From the NCBI GenBank assembly GCA_916610825.1, contig OU744451.1, positions 11,906,864-11,970,863 of the forward strand: DNA of 64,000 nucleotides, written 5' to 3'. The number at the start of each line of letters is the position of its first letter. The stretch's first letter is position 1. Positions 46,027 through 56,729 of this stretch are shown one piece after another. The DNA is from Haliclystus octoradiatus (lineage: Eukaryota; Cnidaria; Staurozoa; Stauromedusae; Haliclystidae). The position numbers and the translations under genes are program-made. A model generated the notes under the pieces. The model was not told where the DNA came from. It did no database searches and was given only the letters and a program-made list of their open reading frames with translations.

Positions 46027-46395
46027 ATGAAAAGGTTACAAACCTTGGTAAAAGATTATTTTGAAGACATACAAGAAATTATAGAAAGTCTTCAACAACT
46101 CCAAGACCACTACGATAAAGACGAATTAGCCCATGAAGAATACGTTCTTGAAATAGAAATAGATGACAACGAAGACATACTTGAAGACGGAAGCCACTGT
46201 AATAGAAGTGATGACAAATATAGCCGGGAACAAACAGAAACATCCCCAACAACAACAACTGATCAAGACAAGGCAGAAATGATAATCAATAGAAATATAG
46301 AAGTAAAGGTTCAAGAAGCACAATTACAGAGAAAAATTCAAAAAGAAGAAAACAAAGTGATAATGAATTATAGAAACATGAAAAAGACAATCTGA
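46027..46395 (+). pseudogene. BEL/Pao-like gag N-terminus remnant
   Basis: A 122-codon acidic, helical frame: MKRLQTLVKDYFEDIQEIIE and SLQQLQDHYDKDELAHEEYV, then an acidic stretch. It resembles the coiled N-terminus of BEL/Pao gag, preceded by RSSAKGRVTS in the same frame after a stop. A purine-rich tail to about 46620 has no clear coding sense. Confidence 0.4.
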
Positions 46396-47209
46396 AAAAA
46401 GAAAGAAGTGAAAACGAAGGTAAAACTGAAAAAGATGATAACAATGATGACATCAACAAAATGAAAAGGATGATGATAGCTGTAAAAGCAGTAAAAAAGA
46501 TGATGAAAACAACTGAGCCGATTGATATTAATAATAGCAACAATAATAATAAATTTCACAATTACAATAATAAATCTTACTTAAACAACAAAAAATAAAT
46601 AAATAAACAGAAAAAGAATTGTGATAATAGGTACTATGCTATACAAACTCTAATAAATAATCTGAATTAACTGTATTTATTTTTAATTTTAATTGTATGT
46701 AAATGGAAGCTGTCTATTACCTAAGTCCCCTTTTATTTGCCTGTCAGATTTATTTGAGATCAATACATGCAGGTGGATACAGAAAATGCTGAAAAAACCT
46801 CAAATACAGTAATCTGACAAAGCGTTATTGATGGGCTGCTAGTGAAGATCTGGAAAAAGGAGATGACTGCTTTAAAAGGACTGAATATTGGCTGGTTGAC
46901 AGCTTATTGCTGATTGAATATTGCGGCAATGAAAAGTTCTATAAGCCATTCACACAGTCTTTATAGAAGGGCTAAAAGAGTTTGACCTTTTATACCTGCA
47001 GATACAACAGTAAATGTGCCTAAAATGTTAATTTTATGTTAGTTAGAATCAAGCCAGTCGCAAGATGACGCACCTTTTCAGGTGGTTACTATGGCAATTA
47101 ATTATGAACTCAATATCAAACATCATATAGTTGATTAATTACTAGCTAGGACAAAAAAATTGCAATTAATGTCCTTCTGCTAATTTGTGGTACGTGACAT
47201 CGTAAGTTA

Positions 47210-48571
47210 TCACTTTTAAAGATAATTCCCCCATGGGGAGTGGTATCCAGAGATTGTACGATCATACAAGCTTGTATGCGCATGTGCAGGTTTCAGGTAT
47301 CATATGGTCAAGGGGTGTTTCCTGATTATTTGCATTCTCACCTCTGAAAGCTAAGAAAGTGCAAACTATCATCAGCAATTCGCAAATATTCAGTCAATAT
47401 GCCTCGCAACTCGAGAAACTCACAAGATGCAAGGATGGTGGGATCAGAAAATTTAAACTCAACTCAACATCAGTCGGTGGTGGCACTGTCAGCTGGAGAT
47501 CACCAATCGCTAATTGACGCATTTGTACTTGCAGTAATTGCAGCAATTTCAGGCCCGACAGATAATGCTGCCTCACACAACGAAACCAATGTATCAGGTC
47601 AGTCACCTCAAGACAGACAAGGTATGTGGCCTTTGCCTTCATTTGTTCCGACATTCTCACTAGCCAATGACATGGTATCTGACTCTGTCCAATCAACGGC
47701 GGCAGGAGTGCCATCGATTGTAACAGCACCATCATCCATACCATCGTATGTATATGTAGCTACGTTGCCGGTGGTAAATCAACCTTTTGTTGTTGGCCCA
47801 GGTTGTCCACCCGTATCAATAAAAATTGGCACACAAGTAGTGAATGGCACATTTGTAGAGCTGGAAGAATTATTATCTTGGAGTGCATTAGATGGCTCAC
47901 AGAAGCAACACATGGCTATGGATGGCAAGGTGGTGTGCGCGTTGAAGACACGTAGCCAACATCGAAAAATTGAGGACATCGCTACATGGATGGAGGCATT
48001 AAGTGTGTTGGTAATGATAATGACCAACTACTTCCCGCACCGTTGGAAGGACTTATCCCTCTACAAGCTGCTTGTTATTCGTATGCATGGACAATTTTGT
48101 GGCCATGCATGGCTTATCTATGATTGGGCATTCCGTGAGCAGGCTGCTGCCACCCAATTGAACGACTGGTTGACTTTAAACAGTCAACTCTACAGTTTTT
48201 ATGCGGCAGGCGGTAGTCCTCGCAATTCTCTTGAAACTTTGAGCTACCATTCCGAAAAAGCGAAAGTATTACCAACAGAGTTCCCGACCTGCCAAAATTG
48301 GAATAAAGGGAGTTGCCAAGCATGTTATCCTAATTGTCGCTACAATCAACATTGTGCTTTATGTACCGGTCCTCATCCAGTCATGGATTGTCCGTCCCCT
48401 AAGGAAACAAAACCCATCGACCGCAAACGAACCAATGATGACAAGACAAATGTCTTCCTACCCTTTGGCTTACTACTCTTTTCCGTAGGTTGCGCCTCTT
48501 GCGCGTCAGCCGTTCTTTACTGCACGCTCCGTAATTGTATATATTTTACGGTTACTCAACATCTTAATTAA
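47210..48571 (+). mobile_element. DIRS-like element, 5' part
   Basis: A 190-bp leader (CACTTTTAAAG, then CCCCCATGGGGAGTGGTATC) precedes a gag-like ORF. The same leader is repeated at 54226. No reverse transcriptase or tyrosine recombinase follows, so the element is truncated at its 3' side. Confidence 0.55.
47399..48571 (+). CDS. gag-like protein of DIRS-type retrotransposon
   Basis: A 390-codon open frame. The N-terminal third is low-complexity (Ser/Thr/Gln/Pro). A helical domain follows (IEDIATWMEALSVLVMIMTN, LYKLLVIRMHGQFCGHAWLI, YDWAFREQAAA). Then comes a Cys/His zinc module (CQNWNKGSCQACYPNCRYNQ, HCALCTGPHPVMDCP). This combination occurs in gag-like proteins of tyrosine-recombinase retroelements of aquatic invertebrates. 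The last 45 residues (from about 48435) are hydrophobic and probably read-through beyond the natural breakpoint. The start at 47399 follows TCAATATG; there is no upstream in-frame ATG after the leader. Confidence 0.6.
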   Translation: MPRNSRNSQDARMVGSENLNSTQHQSVVALSAGDHQSLIDAFVLAVIAAISGPTDNAASHNETNVSGQSPQDRQGMWPLPSFVPTFSLANDMVSDSVQSTAAGVPSIVTAPSSIPSYVYVATLPVVNQPFVVGPGCPPVSIKIGTQVVNGTFVELEELLSWSALDGSQKQHMAMDGKVVCALKTRSQHRKIEDIATWMEALSVLVMIMTNYFPHRWKDLSLYKLLVIRMHGQFCGHAWLIYDWAFREQAAATQLNDWLTLNSQLYSFYAAGGSPRNSLETLSYHSEKAKVLPTEFPTCQNWNKGSCQACYPNCRYNQHCALCTGPHPVMDCPSPKETKPIDRKRTNDDKTNVFLPFGLLLFSVGCASCASAVLYCTLRNCIYFTVTQHLN

Positions 48572-48744
48572 TTTTTCAATAGCTTTTATAGGCAAGTTTT
48601 TTACTTTTATATTACATTTTAACCGTTTACGAATTTTATTAATTTTGAAGTAAGTATTTCAACAATTTTAAGTATTTCTATTACTACATAATATTAGGAG
48701 GTTTTAAAAACAAAGAAAATTGATGGTTTTTAACTACTTAATCG

Positions 48745-49587
48745 ATGGAGAGATTGGTATATTCATGGGAACAATTACTATCTATATGTATCCCCCTACA
48801 AGTATCTATCAATACAGAGAATAGTATCGATTCACATGGGAATTTAGTAGATATGAATTATAGAAGGAGAGGTAAAAGGAGAAAGAGAGGAAAAAGAGCG
48901 GGATTTCATGTAAAATGCCGTGAACATTTCAAGCGTAACATGATAGAAAGTCTTCCTCTAATTAGAACAATGCGCACTCTTAACAAAATTGTTACACAAA
49001 GTCTATTATCAATGTACAATGCAAAAAACTCTATAATCCTTAGCCACTGGAACATCAATAGTGCTAGGCACAAAAGTGAAGCGTTTATTCCATTCCTTCA
49101 AATGCAACTGATTGACCTACTTTGTCTCTTGGAATCTAAATTAAGCCCTAGCGATTCTTCAGTTACACCCTCTGGTTTTCTTGTTGGCTATAAAACTTAT
49201 AGGCGCGACAGAAACAAACATTGTGGTGGCCTTTAAATACCTTTGTTCGAGAACAATTAAAGCCCGGCAGAAGTCATGCTTTCAAAACATCACAATCTGA
49301 AATCATCGCTTTAAGAAATAACAGTGAAAGCATGCAAGTTTGGAATCATTTTAGCGTACCAACCACCGTCGCAAAATATCTCTGAATTTTTGATTGATCT
49401 ATCCAACACTGCAAATGCAATGAAGATGGCGGGTTCAGATATAGTAATCATGGGGGATTTGAATTTTAACCTTTTTGACCCAAAATCAGCTGGACTCCCT
49501 TTGATCAACTTTATGAACGATCACAATTTAGAAAACCTCGTTATGGATGTAACACACCCAATTTCTGGCAGCTTATTGGATGTGTAG
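48745..49587 (+). pseudogene. LINE endonuclease, first copy
   Basis: 48745-49236 encodes a basic stretch (YRRRGKRRKRGKRAGFHVKC) and an endonuclease start (SILSHWNINSARHKSEAFIP-type and DLLCLLESKL). 49324-49587 continues in another frame with ILAYQPPSQNISEFLIDLSN and VIMGDLNFNLFDPKSAG. About 60 codons between them are missing or shifted. Confidence 0.75.
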
Positions 49588-49939
49588 CATATCCATAACT
49601 TGCCTCACTTTAGTTATGCCTCCCGTTCATGTAAGTCCAATATTTGATGTTATTATTCCTGTTTTAATCAGTTTCCTGACAGTCCTCTTGAGTAAGAAAA
49701 ACATTTAACACGAACTACACAGTCTCGTCATTTTGTTTATTATTACCGTATTAGTATATTACCACAACCCCACAATTGGTCCGTAGACATTTAACCAGTC
49801 ATTATACCTAATTGGAGAACTCAATTTTATTATTTCATCGTATTATTCCATTCATTTATCAATTACCTCACATCTATTATCCATATTACACAATTTATTT
49901 GGCATTACATTATTTACACATCATCTCATTATTCACACA

Positions 49940-52575
49940 CACCAAATCCTGATCGGTCTGACATCTGTCTCCTTGGCAATTTTAATATAGATTATCTAAA
50001 TACTACATCGAGTTCTTACCGAAAAATGGAACATTTTGCTATGGCATTTGGCCTCTCTCAACTTATAAAGTGTGCTACCAGAATTACAGAATCTTCTCGT
50101 ACATCAATTGATTTGATTTATGTAAATAATATAAACAATCTGACGTAATTCATATGGGATTAGTGATCATTCACTTGTATTCTACGTAATAAAATCTGGC
50201 ATTCCAAAATCTACACCTAAAACAATAGAATATCGGTCATTTAAGAAATACAACAAAGATATGTTCATAGAAGATGTAAGTAACATCCAATGGAATCGTA
50301 TTGATGGCGCTAATAATGTTGATGACGCAGTATCACTATGGAACGAACTGTTTTCCACTGTTGCAGATATCCACGCACCTATTAAACGCAAGCGAATTAA
50401 AGGAAATCCGTGTCCTTGGATGACCTTGGAATTATCGAATCTTATTGAGACCCGTAACTACCACCATAGAAAAGCTGTTCATTCGAATTCCAGTTATCAT
50501 TGGCAAACTTTTAAGAAACTTAAAAATCTAGTAAACAATAAGGTCAAATCATCAAAGTCTGCTTATTTCACAAATTTGATTGAAAATTCAAAAGGTAATT
50601 CTGTTGATATGTGGAAATCATTGAAAAATATTTTCCCACAAAAATCGACTGGTAATGGTTCTGGACCCACCAGCTTACTTCAAGATGGTATTCTTTTATC
50701 AAAACCACAAGATATCGCTAATTGCTTGAGCAATTTCTTTACAACAATTGGTCAGAAGCTTGCTGTTAAATTTAAATCCAATGAATTACCAGTTGCAATT
50801 AATTTAAATTCTCCGTTGCCGGCATTTTCAATAGAATATGTCGAAGAAAGCTATATTCGAAAGCAATTGAACAAACTTAAAACCCACAAAGCAGTTGGTC
50901 TCGATAAAATCAGTACAAGGTTATTGAAAGATTCATCGATTATTATTGCTCCTATTATTACAAAATTAATTAATTTATCTATTTCTGAAGCAGAGTTCCC
51001 TTCTTTATGGAAATGTGCCAAAGTCGTTGCGCTGTTCAAATCTGGAAACAAATTGGATTCTACAAATTATAGACCGATATCAGTACTGCCAGCAATTAGT
51101 AAAATTCTTGAAAGAGCTGTCCACGATCAATTGTACAATTTCCTAAAATCGAATAATCTAATTACTCCCAAACAATTTGGCTTTAGACCAAATTTATCAA
51201 CTACAATAGCGTTATCCAAATTTACAGACAATGTGTTAAATAACATGGAAAATGGTAAAGTTACAGGTGCAATTTTTGTAGACTTGGCTAAAGCATTTGA
51301 TACAGTCGATCATACTATTCTACATCGTAAGCTTCAAGGACTTGGACTATCAAATCATTGTCTCCAATGGTTCAAATCGTATTTGACTCATCTCTCTCAA
51401 GTTACAAAAGTTGGTCAGTGCTCATCATCTACATCACCTATTACAGTTGGTGTTCCACAAGGTTCAATATTAGGACCATTATTATTCTTAATATACATCA
51501 ATGACATTCCTAACTGTCTCAAACACACTGATATTACATTGTTTGCAGATGATACTGTCATATTTTGTCAAGACAGTACATCTGATGGATTAAAACAAAA
51601 ATTAAACAATGACTTATCCCAAATCTTGCAATGGTTTAGGAATAATAAATTGACAGTAAATACTACTAAATCCAAGTTAATGATTATGGGTAGCCCTCGT
51701 AAACTTTCATCATACTCTAACATTGAATTGACAATCTACGGCAAAATAATTGACAATGTTGATCATTTCAAATATTTAGGGGTAATGTTAAATAATAATC
51801 TAACTTGGAAAGATCATATACGGAACATCAAATCAAAAGTCTGTCATAAAATTGCAATATTAAGGCGGATTAATCAATATTTACCATATTTTGCAAGGAT
51901 TATTTTTTATAATACAATGATAAAGCCTCATTTTGATTATGCTAGTATCGTGTGGGGAGATAAAGGCAACGCTGTACTTATGGATTCCCTACAAACATTA
52001 CAAAATAAAGCTGCGAAAGTCATACTACAAAAAGATAAATTTTCATCTCCCTCAGACGCTCTGAAAGAACTGAAATGGTCCACGTTATGTGTGAAACGCA
52101 GTTATGATAGACGTTTATTAGCTTATAAATGCATAAATAAATTAATTGACACTGATTTTAACTTTACTGACGGTGCAGCGGTACATACCCATAATACTAG
52201 GTATAGAAAGGATTTAAGAAAACCATCATCAAAATCCAAATGGGGTACATATTTGACACATTTTACGTTCGCTGAAGAATGGAACAGCATAGAAAAAAAC
52301 ATTAGACAATTATCGTCATTTACCATTTTTAAAAATACCCTAAAACGTTCAATGTTCTTATAAACTAATTCAATTAAAATGTTAGTAGAAGATTTTATGT
52401 TCTTATCTTATAGTTAAATATTTATTTCATGTTGTTCTCTATATTTTTAATTTATTATGTTACTTAATTTTACTTATTTTCATTGTTAATTCTATTTCGA
52501 GGAACCTCCTGAAAATCATCGAAGATGAGTGAGGCTTTTCCTCTTTAAATATTAAATATATATATATATAAAGTC
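49940..52575 (+). mobile_element. CR1/Jockey-like LINE with intact RT ORF
   Basis: A second endonuclease end (ICLLGNFNIDYLNTT, RITESSRTSIDLIYVNN, about 49965-50150) runs with one break into the 700-codon RT ORF. The 3' end has CGAGGAACCTCC and GTGAGGCTTTTCC, then an AT-rich tail ending in (TA)n at 52557-52572. Confidence 0.85.
50261..52363 (+). CDS. LINE reverse transcriptase ORF, 700 codons
   Basis: An uninterrupted frame with the endonuclease-RT linker (PCPWMTLELSNLIETRNYHH). RT follows: [66 protein letters not shown] and catalytic LFADDTVIF. The thumb has VDHFKYLGVMLNNNLTWKDH; the C-terminal region ends at TLKRSMFL. All RT catalytic residues are present. The endonuclease upstream is broken, so the copy is not autonomous as it stands. 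Confidence 0.95.
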   Translation: MFIEDVSNIQWNRIDGANNVDDAVSLWNELFSTVADIHAPIKRKRIKGNPCPWMTLELSNLIETRNYHHRKAVHSNSSYHWQTFKKLKNLVNNKVKSSKSAYFTNLIENSKGNSVDMWKSLKNIFPQKSTGNGSGPTSLLQDGILLSKPQDIANCLSNFFTTIGQKLAVKFKSNELPVAINLNSPLPAFSIEYVEESYIRKQLNKLKTHKAVGLDKISTRLLKDSSIIIAPIITKLINLSISEAEFPSLWKCAKVVALFKSGNKLDSTNYRPISVLPAISKILERAVHDQLYNFLKSNNLITPKQFGFRPNLSTTIALSKFTDNVLNNMENGKVTGAIFVDLAKAFDTVDHTILHRKLQGLGLSNHCLQWFKSYLTHLSQVTKVGQCSSSTSPITVGVPQGSILGPLLFLIYINDIPNCLKHTDITLFADDTVIFCQDSTSDGLKQKLNNDLSQILQWFRNNKLTVNTTKSKLMIMGSPRKLSSYSNIELTIYGKIIDNVDHFKYLGVMLNNNLTWKDHIRNIKSKVCHKIAILRRINQYLPYFARIIFYNTMIKPHFDYASIVWGDKGNAVLMDSLQTLQNKAAKVILQKDKFSSPSDALKELKWSTLCVKRSYDRRLLAYKCINKLIDTDFNFTDGAAVHTHNTRYRKDLRKPSSKSKWGTYLTHFTFAEEWNSIEKNIRQLSSFTIFKNTLKRSMFL

Positions 52576-52656
52576 AAAGTATATTCAAAGACATCACATA
52601 TTCAAGTTTCAAGGTATATTAATCTCTATCTCTACATTTAATCATTCTGAATAATC

Positions 52657-53580
52657 ATGTATCGCAACAATGATTCACCTTCAACTTCAGGCACTCAAAA
52701 CCCACCCGGCACTCCCGGTGGACCTAATGAGACACAACGACCACTTTTACCTGACCGTTTGAATGCATCTTCTATTACTATCAAACCACCGCCATTTTAC
52801 AATAATAATCCTCAAGCTTGGTTTAATCAAATAGAGAGCCAATTTACGATTTGTGGCATCAATTCAAGCGTCACAAAATACCATCATGTTGTCTCTGTCC
52901 TTCCTGAAGATATTGCTACCCTTACTTTGAATTCTGCCGCTACCGCGGATACGTGCAATTATGAACTTTTGAAAACAACTATCCTTTCATTGTTAGAAAA
53001 ATCAAAACAAAGCCGCGTAAGCGAAATATTAGATACGCAAGACCTTGGCGGAGACACACCAACAATATTTCTGAGACGATTAATTAGCCGTTTGTCTCAA
53101 TGTGAAGTACCTGCCTCAGAAACAATTTTAAAGTCAAAACTTTTACAATGTCTTCCAATAGAATTACGCGCCACGCTCAGCGCTTTCCAGGATGAGCCTG
53201 CTGAAAATCTTGCAAAGATCGCGGACCACATGTTGGCCATTAATATATCTGGCACCGCTGCAGCTGTACGCAGCACACCACCAACCACATATAATAGTAA
53301 TCAATACAAAAATACACCTAATTACTCTACTACATATCAACCACGACAAAATTATCAAGCAGCCACACCCTCCTATCATAATGCTATTCCCCGTGGAGTA
53401 CAACCATTTTTCACGAAAATCAGCAACACAAAGTTTGTCGAGCACATTTATATTACGGACGTCTTGCTCGCTCATGCCGGCATTGGTGCCAATTTCCCAG
53501 TGATGCTCCTGTTCTACCTTCCCGTGCCAATACTCCCTCTCAATCTCGATCCGCTTCATCCGAAAGGCCAGGGAAACTAG
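52657..53580 (+). pseudogene. gypsy gag
   Basis: The frame begins MYRNNDSPSTSGTQNPPGTP. IKPPPFYNNNPQAWFNQIES and QFTICGINSSVTKYHHVVSV are typical of the capsid in an invertebrate gypsy lineage, followed by LEKSKQSRVSEIL, LRRLISRL and LPIELRATLSAF. Near 53400 the true frame shifts: an adjacent frame gives CRAHLYYGRLARSCRHWCQF, a short zinc motif. The last 60 codons of this frame are therefore probably not natural. Confidence 0.85.
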
Positions 53581-53589
53581 ATCATGTTG

Positions 53590-54160
53590 CTAATACCGCC
53601 GCGGTTAGTAACGAAGTATCAAGTATTGCGGCACACAAACGATATTTTATTGAAGGACGTTTCTCATCACATCGCTATAACTTTTTATTAGATTCTGGTT
53701 CTACTATCTCCATTATACCTTGTAATCATTTATCACCATCTGAATTTCAACCATGTAATATTAATCTAACTTCTGCTAATGGTAAATCTATCAATGTTTA
53801 TGGACAATATCGTACCTCTATCTCGTTCAAGTCATTACGTCCTTCATATTCATGGACTTTTATTGTTGCTGACGTTACATATCCGATTATTGTTTGTGAT
53901 TTTTTATCAACAAATAAACTTATTTTAGATTTTAGTCGTAATTCCATTATTGATCCTCTTACTAATTTTACTGTTCCCTTGACAACCGCTACTGTATCAT
54001 CCGATTCATCTATTATATCAAATATTAACATTCCAGAAAATTTTCCTCAATCTATTCAAACATTAATTAATGAACATTCTGACATATTTGCTTCTGTTGA
54101 TGGTAGTGTTTTCAGATTTAAACTCAGTGAAACACAGCACTGTTCATCGTATTGACACTG
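53590..54160 (+). pseudogene. gypsy protease and RT start
   Basis: RYFIEGRFSSHRYNFLLDSG with STISIIP is the aspartic protease active site (DSG). It is followed by IIVCDFLSTNKLILDFSRNS. After a shift near 54110 VHRIDTGLSQPTHRRPRPLS marks the start of RT. It then breaks off. Confidence 0.85.
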
Positions 54161-54225
54161 GCTTATCGCAACCAACACACCGTCGTCCTCGTCCTCTCTC
54201 TGGTAACAAACTCTCTGGTATTCAC

Positions 54226-54455
54226 TTTTAAAGTTGACTCCCCCATGGGGAATGGTATCTAGAGATCATACGATCATACAAGCTTGTATGTGCATGTGCA
54301 GATTTCAGGTATCGTATGGTTAAGGGGTGTTTCCTGATCATTCGCATTGTCACCTATCTATCACCTGTCACAAACTATCATCCGCAATTCGCAAATATTC
54401 TAACTCTAGAAATTCACAAGATGCAAGGATGGTGGGATCAGAAAATTTAATATCC
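54226..54455 (+). repeat. DIRS-like leader, second copy
   Basis: It aligns with 47210-47455 from CACTTTTAAAG through CCCCCATGGGGA, AAGCTTGTATG, AAGGGGTGTTTCCTGAT and TCACAAGATGCAAGGATGGT. It stops after GGGATCAGAAAATTTAA, i.e. about 20 codons into the gag ORF. Confidence 0.85.
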
Positions 54456-54497
54456 CACCCACCCTCCTCTTGATAACACTATATAAGGTATAATCTA

Positions 54498-54610
54498 TTT
54501 CCACTGTTAATCAGTGTGACTGGCACTTGGTTGGGGAAGGATAGGGTTCTCAAAGTGAGTGCGCACACCACCGAGCAAATGACTCCCACCAACCAAGCAC
54601 CTAGGCCAAG
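54498..54610. repeat. Small MITE-like element, copy 2
   Basis: It shares CAGTGTGACTGG, CTTGGTTGG and CAACCAAGCACCTAGGCCAA with 27774-27888; the interior differs. Confidence 0.55.
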
Positions 54611-54639
54611 TAAGTATAATTCATCTACTGGTGATGAGT

Positions 54640-55378
54640 TTAACAAAACAGAAAGCCATTAAACTAGATAAAAAGAGAGGTCACAAAGACATCTATCAGA
54701 TGCTTTCAGAAGCCAAAGCCAAAGGATGCGAGGAGGAGAGCTTTGTCCTCCAACTTAAAAATATTAACCACACGGGACATGCGTCATGATAAAATGGCAA
54801 AAACTAGAATTTCTCGTGACTCATTCTATAACTTGCATGTAGCACATCATCTCAAAATGAGTAAAACTAATCAATTTTGTGAAAGAAAAAGAAGAATATT
54901 TTTATGCATCAGCATCATCAATTTTATTTCGAAATTAATTATTTGTGGATTACCCTCATGATTACCCTTTAATTCCGATTGCTTTCCTTGTATATAACAG
55001 AAAACATCATGTTGCTCACGAAGAATTTATAAGCTGTGTGATCGAGAGAGAAATAAAGAAAAAATTATGCAATATCATCACAGATTGTGAGTTCAATTTC
55101 AATAAAGTTCTACCATCCAACATGAAGCAATACTTTTGCTGGATTCATTTGAAAAAGGACTTAATGGCATGGATGAAAAAGCCATCTGGCGTTTTTCAAG
55201 AGTTGATTACAAATGTGCCAATGATCTCCTAGAATCACTATTAAACTGTGATAGTCAACAGGATTTTAATCAGATGTGTCAAAAGGGATTGCAGGGGGTA
55301 ACATTAAAAACCAAATCAACGTTGAAAGACTATTTTCTTGTACATGGATATCAATATCATATCAAAGTACACATGTAG
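54640..55378 (+). pseudogene. MULE-like transposase remnant
   Basis: Pieces in different frames: AIKLDKKRGHKDIYQMLSEA, DYPLIPIAFLVYNRKHHVAH with EEFISCVIE, then NIITDCEFNFNKVLPSNMKQ and YFCWIHLKKDLMAWMKK. The PIAFLxHxRK / TDxExxF / CWxHLxxDL pattern fits the catalytic region of MULE-type transposases. Assignment is by pattern only. Confidence 0.4.
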
Positions 55379-55399
55379 GTTACATTAATGACGCTTCAT

Positions 55400-56725
55400 T
55401 TGTTAGTAATTAAATTTACAACATTCACAACAAAAGATACTTTATTTTATGCTGATCAAAGAACACTGACAGCTACGAAAAGATGAGATGATGAAAACAT
55501 TCTTCATTGGAAAAAGCATTTATGTGTTATACGATATAGAACACGATATAATGCTCAAGCCATAGGAAACCAGTGTTATATGCATAAAGCGAATAATAAT
55601 AAATCTGTCCTATTGTGATGCCGGCACATGAAAGCCATTCTGAAACACTTCAGTGATCACGAAGAGTTATCTGTTGATGCTTCTTGCTACTGTCTTACAT
55701 GGGGTTTATAGATATTACTACAAAGAGCTGGAAAAGGTTCTGTGTCAACGGTGTTAACATGCATGGTAATTTTAATCAGCTATGAAAAAAGAGCTATTAG
55801 CTTATTCGGTTTGTGACTAAATGATAAATGCAAAAAATACAATAATAATAATCAAAACGTTTCTGATAATCCTTCCAATTTCCAAGATTGTCTAGCCCTT
55901 GTTATATGATATGAAACTGAGTCTCGCATAATCTAATACCTTTTTGAAGACTATAGTAATAGAAAATGGCGGTATACATTTACAACAATATTAATATGAA
56001 GTAATATATCTACAGAGAACAATATAGCGGTCAGCCATCCGCAATCACTGCGGATTCTCCACATAAAATATGGGCAATAGTAATGCCAGATCAAGTTTGA
56101 AAAATTATATTGTTCTCTGGGTATGTATACCTGGACAGTTAGTATACTTTCTGTGGAGTACCCTTATTTGCAAAGAAATTTGATATTATACTACCTAAAA
56201 TGTATATTGCTCAGACGCTAATCTGATTATCATGGCATTCATTTGTTCTGATCAGTTGAATATTCTCAAAATGCTGTATGATCAATAATCACGGTCCCAA
56301 TTAAGAAAGTTACCTCGCTGAACCCCCATATATAAATAATTCAATGCTCTCATCATGTCTTTGGGTAAGATAATCAAAGAAGCTGTATCTCAATTTCAGT
56401 GCATGATACCTCGGCGTATTTAATTCTTCAGCAATTGGAAGTGATGATAGATTGATAGCTACTTCTTTTTCTAGTTAAAAGAATGATATCTATTCATAAG
56501 AAAGGAGAAAGGAAACGCTAATGCTGAGTTTTTCGGGTGTTGTTGGCCCAGAAGCAATTGTTGATGTGGTTCGAGATTCCCATGTTAATGTTGAGCAAGA
56601 CGACTCTGCGTATCTGAAGTTATTTTTAAATCTGAAATAAGTAAACTTTGGTCCATTTTTAAAACATTACATTACCCCTATTCTCTTTTAAATGATATTT
56701 TAAATTAGTTTGATTTTAACCAACC
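55400..56725. other. Unassigned AT-rich region with a short palindromic element
   Basis: No coding match. At 56014-56121 the ends CAGAGAACAATATA and its inverse enclose 108 bp with an internal hairpin ATCCGCA / TGCGGAT. No target duplication is visible. Confidence 0.45.
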
Positions 56726-56729
56726 ACAG

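Larger units (their letters stand above)
52657..54225 (+). mobile_element. Ty3/gypsy-type remnant: gag and protease
   Basis: Gag is followed by a zinc-binding stretch, an aspartic protease and the very start of RT, where homology stops at a junction with the repeated DIRS-like leader (54226). No LTR was found. Confidence 0.8.

Noticed and set aside
46286..46559. Minus-strand Phe/Leu/Ser-rich ORFs looking like membrane proteins
   Set aside because: They are the complement of a purine-rich low-complexity stretch.
48435..48571. C-terminal membrane segment of the gag-like ORF
   Set aside because: It starts after the zinc module, where the family normally ends or continues differently; more likely read-through into foreign sequence.
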